This document shows, piece by piece, positions 1 to 10,109 of a DNA stretch of 64,000 bases (position 1 is its first letter; each line of letters starts with the position of its first letter). Made by a program: the position numbers and the translations under genes. A model generated the notes under the pieces. The model was given only the letters and a program-made list of their open reading frames with translations, ran no database searches and had not been told where the DNA came from. The stretch is taken from the NCBI GenBank assembly GCA_016712145.1, contig JADJRO010000003.1, positions 124,001 to 188,000 of the forward strand, written 5' to 3'. This DNA is from Saprospiraceae bacterium. GTDB taxonomy: Bacteria; Bacteroidota; Bacteroidia; Chitinophagales; Saprospiraceae.

Positions 1-752
1 AATTCAACAGCGATGGAATCATAGTATGTTATTCCAATAGAATTGCATGAATCTTTCAAGCTTTTAGGAAACGAATGGGTATCTCTTGTTGGCACATTAC
101 AGCCATAAATTACCTGTTTCAAATCGCAATCTGGAATTACAACATCATCATTTGGATCGCAAAGGTCTAGGGTATTAATATAAAACGGATGACAGTTAAC
201 AACCCAAATGGTTTGAGTATCTCTTAAAAGAGTCTGATTAGGTCCTTGAGTAGAAAATATTCGAAGAATTTTACCCTGATTGCAAAATCTCAAATCTAAA
301 ACTTCCAAAGTGTAATTTAAATCCAATGGATTTGCAAGGTATCCATCAAAGCCCCATACCATTTCATACAAATTATTTTTATGAAGTGAATCAAATAAAG
401 CTCCAAAATAGGCGCAGGCTTTCGCCGAAGCCGGAGGTTTAGATGGAGCAGGTGGTATGGGTCCCGGATAGCCGGTTTTCTTATTCGTTTCACAAAACTG
501 CTTGCAAACTACATCCAGACTGATTAATTTTTTTCGTTGACTGGAATCCAGTTGGAGCTTGCCAAATAAGGTGTTGCTGGTATCAGACAAATCCTTAGTA
601 GTAAATTGAAATCCGCAACTCACCACCAGGTCATCCGGTGCAACGATTCGGTTTTGTTGCCCAGTGCCAATAATTGGAAACAAAAGAACATAACTTAAAA
701 TTACTAATAAGTAAATTTTAGGATTTAATATGCAATAAGGTATAGGGCTCAT
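1..752 (-). CDS. Secreted Cys-rich protein, N-terminal part, cut by window edge
   Basis: An open frame runs leftward from an ATG at 752 to the window edge without a stop, giving about 250 residues. The first 30 residues form a hydrophobic signal peptide ending near IIGTGQQN, so the product is probably exported. The visible mature part holds many cysteines (for example VVSCGF, DVVCKQFCE, KACAYFGA) and a Pro-rich segment around residue 100, which suggests a disulphide-stabilised extracellular protein. The C-terminus, where a type IX sorting domain might be expected, is outside the window. I do not recognise a named domain. It is divergently oriented to the gene at 910. Confidence 0.6.
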   Translation of the reverse strand, partial: MSPIPYCILNPKIYLLVILSYVLLFPIIGTGQQNRIVAPDDLVVSCGFQFTTKDLSDTSNTLFGKLQLDSSQRKKLISLDVVCKQFCETNKKTGYPGPIPPAPSKPPASAKACAYFGALFDSLHKNNLYEMVWGFDGYLANPLDLNYTLEVLDLRFCNQGKILRIFSTQGPNQTLLRDTQTIWVVNCHPFYINTLDLCDPNDDVVIPDCDLKQVIYGCNVPTRDTHSFPKSLKDSCNSIGITYYDSIAVE

Positions 753-909
753 AATTTTAATTTTAACAAGATCCCTTTTAGAGGCAAAAGTACCTCTAAG
801 AATAATTTTTAAACATTCTTGGATTATAAAGATACTAATTTGAGTTTGATTTGTAAAACTTAATCCCAAAAAAATATCTGTTCCTATCTTAGCTGTGTAA
901 TTTGAATTT

Positions 910-1521
910 ATGCAAAATTTGGATCCACGCATCGATGCTTACATCTCTAATTCTGCTCCGTTTGCACAAGAGATTTTGAATTTTTTAAGAAATACAGTGC
1001 ATACCTATTGTCCGGAATGTGTCGAAACCATGAAATGGAATTTTCCGCATTTTCTGTATAAAGGGGATATCCTTTGCAGCATGGCTGCTTTCAAACAGCA
1101 TTGTGCTTTTGGTTTTTGGAAAGAAAAGTTGATGATTAAATCCAGTAGTTTACTCACGGATAAAGGAAAAACAGCGATGGGAGATTTTGGAAAAATCAGC
1201 TGCATTCAGGACCTGCCTTCAAAAAAAGTTTTGAAAGCCTGCATCCAGGAGGCCATGGACCTTAATGAAAAAGCAATTAAGCTTCCGAAACCAGTCAAGA
1301 AGATACCGGATTCAGCTATTGTAATTCCGGATGATTTTCAACGCGCATTGAATAAGCAAGCCCGTGCAAAGAAGAATTTTAACGCGTTTTCCAATTCACA
1401 TAAACGGGAATATATTAATTATATATTGGAAGCCAAACGCGATGCAACCCGATTGGCACGCATTCAAAAAAGTATTGAAATGCTTTCAGATGGAAAATCA
1501 CACAATTCCAAGTACCACTGA
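910..1521 (+). CDS. YdeI/OmpD-associated family protein (DUF1801 domain)
   Basis: A 203-residue cytosolic protein. The N-terminal half is a DUF1801 (YdhG-like) fold: PRIDAYI, then the VETMKWNFPHF segment and FGFWKEKLM. The C-terminal 70 residues carry the YdeI-type tail with IPDDFQRAL, the NFNAFSNSHKREY segment and a basic helix, as in YdeI/OmdA proteins. The family is widespread and its biochemical role is not established. The ATG at 910 is the first good start in the frame. The gene stands alone between a divergent secreted protein and a convergent pseudogene. Confidence 0.8.
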   Translation: MQNLDPRIDAYISNSAPFAQEILNFLRNTVHTYCPECVETMKWNFPHFLYKGDILCSMAAFKQHCAFGFWKEKLMIKSSSLLTDKGKTAMGDFGKISCIQDLPSKKVLKACIQEAMDLNEKAIKLPKPVKKIPDSAIVIPDDFQRALNKQARAKKNFNAFSNSHKREYINYILEAKRDATRLARIQKSIEMLSDGKSHNSKYH

Positions 1522-1531
1522 TGAATTTTAA

Positions 1532-2276
1532 TCAGTGTCCAAACAAAAAATGCATAGCGACCCAGGGATAAAATTGGATGCGCCAGAGACTAAAACTGAC
1601 AAAAGCCATAGCAACAAAAAGAATCCCTCGAATCCATTTGTTTTTTTGTGAACTGTGTTTTAAAAATGAATAACTAAACCAGATCAGGTACAATACTTTT
1701 TGAGGATCTGAATAAATCAACGGCACGGAAGACTTACTTAGACTATAATAACAAAGTGCTATAAAAATAAATCCTGTTTGAAGCATAAGAATAGTTCCAA
1801 TTACATAAAGTACACTGGTTAAACTTTCAAAATAATTGTAAAAAGGTCTGGCGTATAAAAGCCAAAAATAAATGCTGAAGACTGGGAATAAAAAAGCAAG
1901 CACAAAACTTAAATGCCGGACCGCAAAATCGGTTGTTTGCCCATCCCCGAAATAATTGTTGTATCGAATCACTTGATCCTTTCCAAAGAATAATTCCAAA
2001 CCGTATAAGCACAAAATTGTAATCGCTGCCCATATTAAAAAATAGGATACTGGACTTTGATAAGCTTTCCGTTTTCCATTCACAAAACTGAGAAACAAGG
2101 GACCGGGACTGGTTAACATAAGCCAACTGGTCTGAAGAAATTGTTTTTCAATGTGGGTAAAAAAATGAAAAGCTCATGGATCAGATAAGAGCTATTGATC
2201 CGATCAACCCGAGCAGATTGACTGCATTCCGGCAAAAATTTCCTATAAACTGAGTTTTACAATTTTTACACTGCAT
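1532..2276 (-). pseudogene. Decayed DUF3667 membrane protein
   Basis: The lower part (1532-2119) reads as the membrane portion of a DUF3667 protein, with the signature GKRKAYQSPVSYFLIW and about five membrane segments. The homology continues upstream of that frame: THIEKQFLQTSW lies in frame just before 2119, and a zinc-ribbon start (MQCKNCKTQFIGNFC) begins with an ATG at 2276 in another frame. Between them lie stop codons and a frame change near 2165-2195, and the last zinc-ligand cysteine pair is reduced to FCRNA. The total length (745 bp) matches the intact relative at 37426-38178 (753 bp), so this is a full-length gene decayed in its first third. Confidence 0.8.
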
Positions 2277-2391
2277 ACTTTAATCATCCAAATACAAATA
2301 GAATGCTGCTAATAAAAAATTAATAGCTCAATTAATCATCCTGATTGAATTTGTTAGCGTGTTACCTGTAAATGTCTGATATTTGCAATGC

Positions 2392-3429
2392 ATGATTTCC
2401 TTTATTTTCAAAAGAATTGGATTTGGTATTTTTAGCCTGATCCTGGTATTGTATCTGTCCTGTTGGCTGATCCGCTTAATTCCCGGATCCTACAATGAAA
2501 TCATGCTTTCAGAAAATGCTGGACAACATGAAAGTCAAGCCATTGACCCGGTGCAAATTCCATTGTTTTATTTTAGCTGGATTCCTTCAAAAATGGATTC
2601 CCTGCAAACTGCATCTATTCTGCCGCAGTTTTATTGGAATGGAGTTAACAATACCTTTCACAATAAATTAACTGAGTATTTATCAGGTAATTTCGGAAGG
2701 TCCATTGTAGATCAACAAACAGTCTCTAAAAAATTTAAAGATGCGCTTCCATGGTCATTGAGTTTTCAACTGCCAGCCATTGTATTAATCCTGTGCATCA
2801 GCATTTGGTTGGGACGCAGTTCGGTAATGTATCCAAAGTCTATTGGGTTAAAAATTATTAATTCGTGTTTAATTTGGATTCATGCCATTCCAGTATTTTG
2901 GTTGGCGAGTTTATTGCTCTTGTTTTTTGCAAACCCTGATTTTTTAAGAATATTTCCTAGTGGAATGCAAAGTCTTTCCATTACAAATCCCTGGTTGATT
3001 TGGATCCAACAACCGGAATTTATGATTTTACCATTGGTTTGTTTTGTTATTCCCTCATTGGCCTATCTCAGTAGATTAATAAAAAATGGGATGGAGGAAG
3101 TAACTCATAAGTTTTATTGGGTTCGTGCATTAAGTAGCGGCATGAGTTATCGTCAAGCATTAAAGTACGAAGCATTTCCAGTAGTAATGGTTCCGCTTAT
3201 TGCCTGGATTGGAAGTTTATTTCCGGCATTAATATCGGGCTCTTTAATCATCGAGCAAATATTTAGTATTCCAGGATTAGGGCGATTGATGTATCATTCT
3301 ATTTCTGTTCGGGATTGGCCTCAGGTTCAATTTCTACTCTTACTTGGTTCGGCACTTACCATTTTTGGTTTTTTAGTCAGCGACATTCTTTACCGGATTT
3401 ATAATCCTCAATTGGATTCCAAAGCATGA
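2392..3429 (+). CDS. Peptide/nickel-type ABC transporter permease (DppB/OppB-like)
   Basis: An inner-membrane permease of about 345 residues with an N-terminal membrane helix, a periplasmic stretch of about 110 residues and five further helices. The C-terminal half has the BPD_transp_1 coupling region (ALKYEAFPVVMVPLIAWIG, then EQIFSIPGLGRLMY) typical of DppB/OppB proteins. It should pair with the next gene, whose start overlaps its stop by 4 bp, to form a heterodimeric channel for peptides or similar solutes. No ATPase or binding-protein gene is adjacent, so those subunits must lie elsewhere. A TTG nine bases upstream could also serve as start; the ATG is preferred. Confidence 0.88.
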   Translation: MISFIFKRIGFGIFSLILVLYLSCWLIRLIPGSYNEIMLSENAGQHESQAIDPVQIPLFYFSWIPSKMDSLQTASILPQFYWNGVNNTFHNKLTEYLSGNFGRSIVDQQTVSKKFKDALPWSLSFQLPAIVLILCISIWLGRSSVMYPKSIGLKIINSCLIWIHAIPVFWLASLLLLFFANPDFLRIFPSGMQSLSITNPWLIWIQQPEFMILPLVCFVIPSLAYLSRLIKNGMEEVTHKFYWVRALSSGMSYRQALKYEAFPVVMVPLIAWIGSLFPALISGSLIIEQIFSIPGLGRLMYHSISVRDWPQVQFLLLLGSALTIFGFLVSDILYRIYNPQLDSKA

Positions 3430-4619
3430 ATTTGAAAAGAAACTATATACAGCTTTGGAAGAATCATTTGTGCTTGAGCCTATCCATTCACTGCATCGTA
3501 TTTATTTTTTTATTTTCTGATTTTATTATTGGCAGTAAGCCTGTTTTTTGCAGTTACAAAAATGAATGGTACAGCTTTTTGTGGAATGGAAAGCCAAAAG
3601 GAAATGGTACTTTATTCTACGATTTAAATGAAATAGCAGCAGGTGACTTTCAAAAGTTGCATTATGATTTTGTCTGGTGGCCCTTACTTATCCGGAATGC
3701 CCAAAAGCTCGAACCGGAGTCGGCCTGGTTAAACCCAGGTTTGCATTCCAAAGATGGAACGCTATTTATATTAGGCTCCTATGATCTGGGAAAAGACTTA
3801 CTGGTAGCCTGTATTATAGGCTTTAAAAAAAGTTTGAGCTTGGCACTTTTGACGCTATTATTTTCATTATTACCTGCTCTGAGCTTAGGATCCCTGGTTA
3901 TGTTTCACAGTGTTCGTTACCAGCAAATTTCATTGGGTTCTGTTATATTATTTTCGATTTCAGGAATACTGTTGGTTTATGCTATAGCAATTTGCTTTGA
4001 ATGGATGTTGATTCCAAATCAGATCTATCCCTTGCTTTTTATTGTGGTTGTTTTATTTTCTCTTGCAATAGGCATTCGAAATTCGAAGCCAATGGTTCGA
4101 TATGTACTTGATGCCTGGAGTTTGAGATATTTGGAAATCATGAAATCGATTCCAGTATTGTTGATTCTATTGATTCTCCTTCAAATCCTTACTCAACCCA
4201 ATCGCATTCAGTTTGCCGGTATGCTCGCATTTATATTTATTCCTTACTTGTTAAAGTATGCACGAGCATTTACATTAAAGGCAGCGAGTGAAAATTTTAT
4301 TACGGCATCCATTGCAATGGGACAATCTGGGTGGCAAGTATATACAAAGCATGTGTTACCAAAAATTATGCAAGCCTTGATTCCGGTGATGGCATTTGGA
4401 CTGGCCAATATCATCTTATTAGAAGCCAGTTTAAGTTTTATTGGGATTGGCTTGGGCGTGGATGAAATTAGTTTAGGAGGTTTATTGTACAGTGCCCGCA
4501 GCAACCCATCCGCATGGTGGGTTATCGTATTTCCAGGTTTATTGATATTCTGGTTAGTGATTCTATTTAATCAAATTGGAACCTTGTTTTCAAAAGAATT
4601 GATAGAACCAACAAATTGA
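3426..4619 (+). CDS. Peptide/nickel-type ABC transporter permease (DppC/OppC-like)
   Basis: A 397-residue permease translationally coupled to the preceding gene (4-bp overlap). After the first helix there is a hydrophilic insert of about 90 residues (roughly residues 35-125), followed by five or six helices. The C-terminal EAA-type loop and end motif (HVLPKIMQALIPVMAFGLAN, then ASLSFIGIGLG) are characteristic of DppC/OppC. The large insert after TM1 is longer than in enterobacterial DppC; similar inserts occur in Bacteroidota relatives. Substrate cannot be told from sequence. Confidence 0.88.
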   Translation: MNLKRNYIQLWKNHLCLSLSIHCIVFIFLFSDFIIGSKPVFCSYKNEWYSFLWNGKPKGNGTLFYDLNEIAAGDFQKLHYDFVWWPLLIRNAQKLEPESAWLNPGLHSKDGTLFILGSYDLGKDLLVACIIGFKKSLSLALLTLLFSLLPALSLGSLVMFHSVRYQQISLGSVILFSISGILLVYAIAICFEWMLIPNQIYPLLFIVVVLFSLAIGIRNSKPMVRYVLDAWSLRYLEIMKSIPVLLILLILLQILTQPNRIQFAGMLAFIFIPYLLKYARAFTLKAASENFITASIAMGQSGWQVYTKHVLPKIMQALIPVMAFGLANIILLEASLSFIGIGLGVDEISLGGLLYSARSNPSAWWVIVFPGLLIFWLVILFNQIGTLFSKELIEPTN

Positions 4620-4718
4620 AATTGATTTACAATCGTGGTTATTGATTAATTATAAATAAATACAATTCAAAAGATAATATAAAATGAGAAATCAGTAATT
4701 CTTTGAATAAACGAGTTT

Positions 4719-5180
4719 TTAGAATTTCCCTAATAGTTTTGTAAGGGCAGCAAGTACCGCTAACAAGATTAAACGTCCTGGATCAGTAATTTTTATTTCA
4801 TTTTCATCATCCGGTGCAATAGAAAGATCTATAAAATCCATTACATCCTCTTCTGGGATTGCAGCAAAAAATAAATCCATGGCTGTATTGTAATCATTAT
4901 TGTCGTTGATAATTTGCCAACTAAATTCTTCTGCTTTAGCAATTTCTTGTTCGGTAAATATCGGAACTTCTGCTTGTTTTTGAAAGGTGCCATAGATTCC
5001 CAAAAATAAAAACAAGAGGTAATCCATTTCTTCTTCAGTAAGCAGTTCGGCATGGGTACCTATTAAAATATCAATAAGTAAACTTTGCTTTTCCTGGACA
5101 TGGTCCAGCAGTTTATCCAATTCTTTGGCATTATTTTCAAAATTGAGAATTGTTTCGTCCAATTGGTGTGCTGCAATCAT
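4719..5180 (-). CDS. Hypothetical acidic protein
   Basis: About 153 residues, starting at an ATG at 5180 (MIAAHQLDETILNF). An upstream extension would run into the glycosylase gene, which ends at 5191, so this start is preferred. The protein is strongly acidic and helical (for example ELLTEEEMDYLLFLF and PEEDVMDFIDLS) and ends with a short hydrophobic helix (LILLAVLAALTKLLGKF). I recognise no family. The 10-bp gap to the glycosylase gene suggests co-transcription. Confidence 0.65.
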   Translation of the reverse strand: MIAAHQLDETILNFENNAKELDKLLDHVQEKQSLLIDILIGTHAELLTEEEMDYLLFLFLGIYGTFQKQAEVPIFTEQEIAKAEEFSWQIINDNNDYNTAMDLFFAAIPEEDVMDFIDLSIAPDDENEIKITDPGRLILLAVLAALTKLLGKF

Positions 5181-5190
5181 TCTATTATAT

Positions 5191-5796
5191 TTATTTTGTG
5201 TCTTTCCAGGCCCAAAGATACATACAAGCATGCGAACGGTAGGGCCTCCATTTTTCAGCTATTTGAATCATTTTTTTTTGAAGGTCTTTCCCTTCCAATT
5301 TCAAATTGTACAATTTCTTCATGGCCATTTGAATTCCATAATCTCCGGCAGAAAATACATCCGGGCGACTTAATCCAAACATGAGCACCATTTCAGTGGT
5401 CCATTGACCAACTCCTTTTATTTGAATCAGCAGTTTAATAATTTCTTCATCAGAGAGTTCACTCCAATTAATTCCATTTAATTTATTTTCTTCAAAATAT
5501 GTAGCGATGTTTTTAATATAAGAAAGTTTTTGATAGGATAATCCAATGGCCCTTAATTTTTCATCATCCGTTTTCAGAATGGCCTTGTTTGTGGGAAATT
5601 TATTTTTGAATAAGGTTAAAAAGCGATCCTGAATGACTTTCGCCACTTTCGTTGAAAGTTGTTGACTGATAATTGATCCAACTAAGTATTCTCTTAAATC
5701 GGATTTCATACCTGTTTGATGCAACTGATCCGTTGGAATCGATGTAATCAGTTTATTTAGTTTTGTGTCTTTACTAAGTACCTGAAGATGAAGCAT
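5191..5796 (-). CDS. DNA-3-methyladenine glycosylase II (AlkA-like, HhH-GPD)
   Basis: A 201-residue base-excision repair glycosylase that should remove alkylated purines from DNA. The HhH-GPD domain covers most of the protein: LVGSIISQQLSTKVAKVI at residues 38-55, the helix-hairpin-helix IKGVGQWTTEMVLMFGL near 125-141, and the catalytic Asp in SAGDYGI shortly after. The tail WRPYRSHACMYLWAW is the usual AlkA end. It lacks the N-terminal domain of E. coli AlkA and is of the short form common in Bacteroidota. It is the first gene of a likely two-gene unit with the acidic protein downstream. Confidence 0.87.
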   Translation of the reverse strand: MLHLQVLSKDTKLNKLITSIPTDQLHQTGMKSDLREYLVGSIISQQLSTKVAKVIQDRFLTLFKNKFPTNKAILKTDDEKLRAIGLSYQKLSYIKNIATYFEENKLNGINWSELSDEEIIKLLIQIKGVGQWTTEMVLMFGLSRPDVFSAGDYGIQMAMKKLYNLKLEGKDLQKKMIQIAEKWRPYRSHACMYLWAWKDTK

Positions 5797-5986
5797 TTTT
5801 AATTAAGAATTAAAAATTAAGAATTGGGAACGCGTCTATTAATAATTTAGGATGGAAAATTACGATTTATAATTGGCTAATCATGAATTCGGTGTTTGAA
5901 AATGGAATATTTTGCAACAAATCAGTCCATTAATTTTGAACCTTTTGTGATTTGTTTTGTTTATTGCACACATAATTATTTTAGCC

Positions 5987-6433
5987 ATGAGTTTTACCGA
6001 CAAAATCAATAACGACCTGAAAGAAGCCATGAAGGCGCAAGACCAAAAAGCGTTGCGTGCAATTCGGGCTATTAAAGCAGCTATTTTATTAGCAAATACA
6101 GATGGCACAGGTAAACCGGTAGACGATGATAAATCAATCCAGATTTTGCAAAAACTGGTTAAGCAACGTCGGGAGTCCTTAGACATTTATGAAAAACAGG
6201 GTCGCGCTGATTTAGCTTCTGTTGAACGGGAAGAAATTGAAGTCATTGAACGTTACTTACCTGCACAAATGAGTCCTGAGGAGCTGCGTACAATTTTACA
6301 AGAGATCATTGCAGAAACAGGCGCAAAAGACGCCAAGGATATGGGAAAAGTAATGGGAATGGCATCTAAAAAGCTTGCCGGTGCCGCAGACGGAAAAGCA
6401 ATTTCTGCAATCGTAAAGGAATTACTTGGCTAA
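5987..6433 (+). CDS. GatB/YqeY domain-containing protein
   Basis: A 148-residue cytosolic helical protein of the YqeY family, which shares the tRNA-binding tail domain of GatB; the function of the stand-alone form is unclear. Family features are MSFTDKINNDLKEAMKAQD at the start, KSIQILQKLVKQRRES in the middle, YLPAQMSPEEL, and the C-terminal DMGKVMGMASKKLAG. The ATG at 5987 is preferred over an upstream non-ATG start because it gives the usual family N-terminus. Confidence 0.9.
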   Translation: MSFTDKINNDLKEAMKAQDQKALRAIRAIKAAILLANTDGTGKPVDDDKSIQILQKLVKQRRESLDIYEKQGRADLASVEREEIEVIERYLPAQMSPEELRTILQEIIAETGAKDAKDMGKVMGMASKKLAGAADGKAISAIVKELLG

Positions 6434-6529
6434 TGTCAACCGCCGGGCTAAGTTCTTCCTTACTGCCATTATCAATTTTTTTTACATCGTTATTTTTCTC
6501 AAGCGATCTGCATTAATATGGAATTGAGA

Positions 6530-7398
6530 TCATGCGGGTTCAATATGGACCAATACATCAGAGATCTGTGGCAACTCTTCCAATAAATGTGATTTTAATC
6601 TGTGTGAAATGCTATGCCCTTCATGCACCGTAATGTCTCCATTTACAATTAAGTGGAGGTCGATTAAATAATGCATTCCAGATTTTCGAACATAACATTT
6701 TTCTGTTCCAAGTACTCCTGGTACTTGCAATGAAAGTAACCTGATTTCTTTAATTAAATCATCGTAAACATGCTCGTCCATAATTTCACCCAATGCAGGT
6801 CTAAAAATGAGGTAGGCATTGAATAATATAAACCCGATGCAACTAATGCAGCCCAATCATCAGCCGATTCAAATCCAGGTCCCAGATACAATGCAATGCT
6901 GATCCCTATAAATGCTGCAGCGGATGTGATCGCATCACTTCGATGGTGCCACGCATCTGCTGCCAGCGAACTGCTTTTAACATCTTGGTTTTTAAACTGG
7001 ATCTGCCGATAAATAAATTCTTTTACCAATATAATTCCCGCTAAAAAGTAAAGCGTATACGATTCCGGAATTTGATGTGGCGTTTGAATGTTGCGAATGG
7101 AAGTGATTGCAATTAAAACGGCTGAACAAACTAAAAATGCAACGACAATAAATGTAATGAGTGGCTCAAGTCTGCCATGTCCGTAGGGATGATTTTTATC
7201 AGGAGGACGGTGTGCATACTGAATTCCAAATAATACCAGAATCGATGAAAGGATGTCCGTTGTCGATTCAATAGCATCTGCGATCAATGCGTATGAATTT
7301 CCAAAATAACCTACCAACCATTTAACGATAGCTAATATAAAGTTGGATAGGATACTAAGCCAACTCACCTGAACGGCGATAGCTTTTTTTGAACTCAT
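6530..7398 (-). CDS. Cation diffusion facilitator transporter, interrupted by one frameshift
   Basis: An inner-membrane divalent-cation/H+ antiporter of the CDF family. The first part (7398 to about 6835) has the paired metal-binding helices: YALIADAIESTTDILSS and later ADAWHHRSDAITS, with a His-rich loop YGHGRLEP. The reading frame breaks after ADDWAALVASG and resumes one frame over as FILFNAYLIFRPALGEIMDE, followed by the cytoplasmic domain ending near VLVHIEP at 6530. Restoring one base in the GGG run near 6835 rejoins both parts into a normal protein of about 288 residues. Either a true inactivating mutation or a base-calling loss is possible; similar breaks occur in other genes here. Confidence 0.85.
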
Positions 7399-7448
7399 CT
7401 GTAAATTGTTTAAGCTTAATCCCTAAGGCAATGCATTAAGGTATCAGC

Positions 7449-9704
7449 TTATTTTTGTTGAACAGGCGGTATATTTTGAAGGATCTGTTCTGTTTTTTCT
7501 TTGGTTGAATGCTTTTGTTCAGCTCCATAAATTTCACCTAAAATTGGGGCCAAAACCAAACCGACCAAGCAAGTCAATTTAATTAAAATATTCATAGATG
7601 GACCCGAAGTATCTTTAAATGGATCTCCAACCGTATCACCAATAACAGCTGCTTTATGTGGTTCTGAACCTTTGTGATAAACTACACCATCTATCGTTAC
7701 TCCGGATTCAAAAGATTTTTTTGCATTATCCCAGGATCCGCCAGCGTTGTTTTGGAAGATAGCCCAAACAACTCCGCTAACACATACACCTGCCATGTAA
7801 GCACCTAAAGCTTCTGGCCCCATTCCAAAGCCAATAATAATTGGGCTTATTAAGGTAATTGCCCCTGGCAAAATCATTTGTTGTAATGCTGCTTTTGTTG
7901 AAATTTCCACACAGCGTCCATAATCTGGTTTGCCGGTTCCTTCCATGATTCCAGGAATTTCTCTGAATTGACGACGTACTTCATTTACCATGTCCATTGC
8001 TGCGGTTCCAACAGAACTCATGGCCAATGCAGAAAATACTACCGGAATCATACCCCCTACAAAAAGTGCAGCCAATACATCTGCTTTAAAAATATTGATA
8101 CCGTCGATTCCAGTAAATGTAACATAAGCAGCAAACAAACCTAAAGCAGTTAATGCGGCGGAAGCAATCGCAAAACCTTTTCCTATGGCTGCAGTCGTAT
8201 TTCCTACTGAATCCAGGATATCCGTTTTTTGGCGAACTTCTTTTGGCAATTCTGACATTTCAGCGATTCCACCTGCGTTGTCGGCAATCGGCCCAAAGGC
8301 ATCAATCGCTAATTGCATTGCAGTAGTCGCCATCATAGCAGAAGCTGCAATGGAAACCCCATAAAAACCAGCCAATGAATAACTAATCCAAATCGCTGCA
8401 GCAAATATCAATACCGGACCAGCAGTACTTAACATCCCATTGCTCAATCCGCCAATAATATTCGTGGCGGCTCCGGTACCTGATTTATTTACAATGGCAT
8501 TTACCGGTCCTTTACCCAGTGCGGTATAATATTCCGTTAAATATGAAATGGATGCCCCAACAAATAAACCGATCAGAACGACGTAAAATACATTCATCGA
8601 ACTTACTTCATGGATACCCTGTCCAAAAAACATCATTTGCATTTTTTCAGGCAATAACATATCAATACAGAAGTAAGCTGCAATCGCTGTTAAAGCAAGC
8701 GAAACCCAGTTACCCATATTTAAAGCATATTGGACATCATTGGCACCTGCTTGCTCCCCTTTAATTTTTACAAAGAAGCTACCAAAAATGGAAAATATCA
8801 AGCCGATACATGCCAAAAACAAAGGCAGCAAAATCGGACCCAAACCTTTAAAAGAGTCCATGGCAGTGATATCACCTCCCATGTCACGGATTACGTAATT
8901 TCCAAGAACCATTGCTGCAAGAACGGTGGCTACATACGAACCAAACAAATCGGCTCCCATACCTGCTACGTCTCCTACATTATCACCCACGTTATCGGCA
9001 ATGGTGGCAGGATTTCGAGGATCATCTTCTGGAATTCCTTTTTCAACTTTACCCACCAAATCTGCTCCTACGTCGGCTGCTTTTGTGTAAATTCCACCAC
9101 CAACACGAGCAAATAAAGCGATGGATTCAGCACCTAATGAAAATCCAGCCAGGATCTCAAGGATGATGGTCATAGAATGAACCGCATCGTATTGAATTCC
9201 TTTAACCGTGGATCCGCCCCAAATTCCACCCATAAACGAATAGAAAAACAAGGCAAATAAGATGCTTAAACCTAAAACAGCCAAACTGGCGACTCCCAAT
9301 CCCATCACTGTACCGCCTCTAAAGGAAACGTGTAAGGCATTAACCAAAGAGGTTCTGGCTGCCTGGGTGGTCCGAACATTGGCTTTGGTAGCGACTCGCA
9401 TCCCTATAAATCCAGCAATTATTGAAAAGAGCGCCCCTAAAATAAAGGCAATGACGATCGTCCAATGAGTTGTATCTACTTTAAAGCTCAGGAAAGCCAA
9501 TAAACACGCAGCAACTGCTACGTAAATGGCTAAAACACGGTACTCAGCTTTTAAAAATGCCATGGCACCTTCAGCAATATGACCTGCGATCCCTTGCATT
9601 TTTGCATCTCCTGGATCTTGTTTAGAAACCCACTTATATAAGTAAATCATATAAAGCAATCCAACAATCCCAAAAGCGGGTAAGAAGTACACTAAATTTT
9701 CCAT
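7449..9704 (-). CDS. hppA: Membrane-bound ion-translocating pyrophosphatase
   Basis: A 751-residue, roughly 16-helix enzyme that couples pyrophosphate hydrolysis to H+ or Na+ export across the cytoplasmic membrane. The active-site signature DVGADLVGKVEKGIPEDD is present near residue 215, followed by the NVGDNVGDVAGMGADLFGSY segment, and a second acidic site (GDTVGDPFKDTSGPS) is near the C-terminus. The K+-dependence motif reads GNTTAAIGKG, with Ala where K+-independent enzymes have Lys, so it should belong to the K+-dependent class; whether it moves Na+ or H+ is not decided here. The start at 9704 is supported by a promoter box at 9731-9738 that would overlap the longer alternative start. Confidence 0.95.
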   Translation of the reverse strand: MENLVYFLPAFGIVGLLYMIYLYKWVSKQDPGDAKMQGIAGHIAEGAMAFLKAEYRVLAIYVAVAACLLAFLSFKVDTTHWTIVIAFILGALFSIIAGFIGMRVATKANVRTTQAARTSLVNALHVSFRGGTVMGLGVASLAVLGLSILFALFFYSFMGGIWGGSTVKGIQYDAVHSMTIILEILAGFSLGAESIALFARVGGGIYTKAADVGADLVGKVEKGIPEDDPRNPATIADNVGDNVGDVAGMGADLFGSYVATVLAAMVLGNYVIRDMGGDITAMDSFKGLGPILLPLFLACIGLIFSIFGSFFVKIKGEQAGANDVQYALNMGNWVSLALTAIAAYFCIDMLLPEKMQMMFFGQGIHEVSSMNVFYVVLIGLFVGASISYLTEYYTALGKGPVNAIVNKSGTGAATNIIGGLSNGMLSTAGPVLIFAAAIWISYSLAGFYGVSIAASAMMATTAMQLAIDAFGPIADNAGGIAEMSELPKEVRQKTDILDSVGNTTAAIGKGFAIASAALTALGLFAAYVTFTGIDGINIFKADVLAALFVGGMIPVVFSALAMSSVGTAAMDMVNEVRRQFREIPGIMEGTGKPDYGRCVEISTKAALQQMILPGAITLISPIIIGFGMGPEALGAYMAGVCVSGVVWAIFQNNAGGSWDNAKKSFESGVTIDGVVYHKGSEPHKAAVIGDTVGDPFKDTSGPSMNILIKLTCLVGLVLAPILGEIYGAEQKHSTKEKTEQILQNIPPVQQK

Positions 9705-9730
9705 TCTATCTGAATTTTTTAAAAAACGGC

Positions 9731-9738
9731 TCAAAAGT
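9731..9738 (-). promoter_or_regulatory. Bacteroidota -7 box (TACTTTTG) for hppA
   Basis: On the minus strand the octamer TACTTTTG matches the Bacteroidota TAnnTTTG consensus and lies 27 bp upstream of the ATG at 9704. No good -33 TTTG is seen at the usual distance, so support rests on the -7 box and its position. Confidence 0.4.
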
Positions 9739-10109
9739 AATGCGATAAACTGATTCGTTTATGAATTTTAGTGAATTTAGACGGTACTCTACAATGAAAA
9801 CTGCATAAAATGCATGTAAAGCCAAAGCTTCCAATGGTATCATGCGCTCTATGATCAAGTAAGTCGCATTCAAACCAATATGGATTGTAGATAAAAATAG
9901 GGCTTCACTGATATCGAAAATTGTCCAATGGATTGCCTATTTAAAACAACTAATTATAATAAATTTTGTAAAAAATGCTTAAATCCAAAGGAATCCAATA
10001 AACATTAAAACAAATCGAAATAAACATAAAATTAATTACTTGTTTGATTGAACTATATTTAAAAGTTTGGAGTTTATATCTGTAACATTTTAAATCCAAG
10101 AATAATTTT

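Noticed and set aside
6530..7398. Programmed frameshifting in the cation efflux gene
   Set aside because: No slippery heptamer with a downstream structure was seen, and other genes show the same kind of single-base loss.
8519..9468. Several plus-strand reading frames opposite hppA
   Set aside because: They are antisense to a fully conserved gene, have unlikely composition and no family match.
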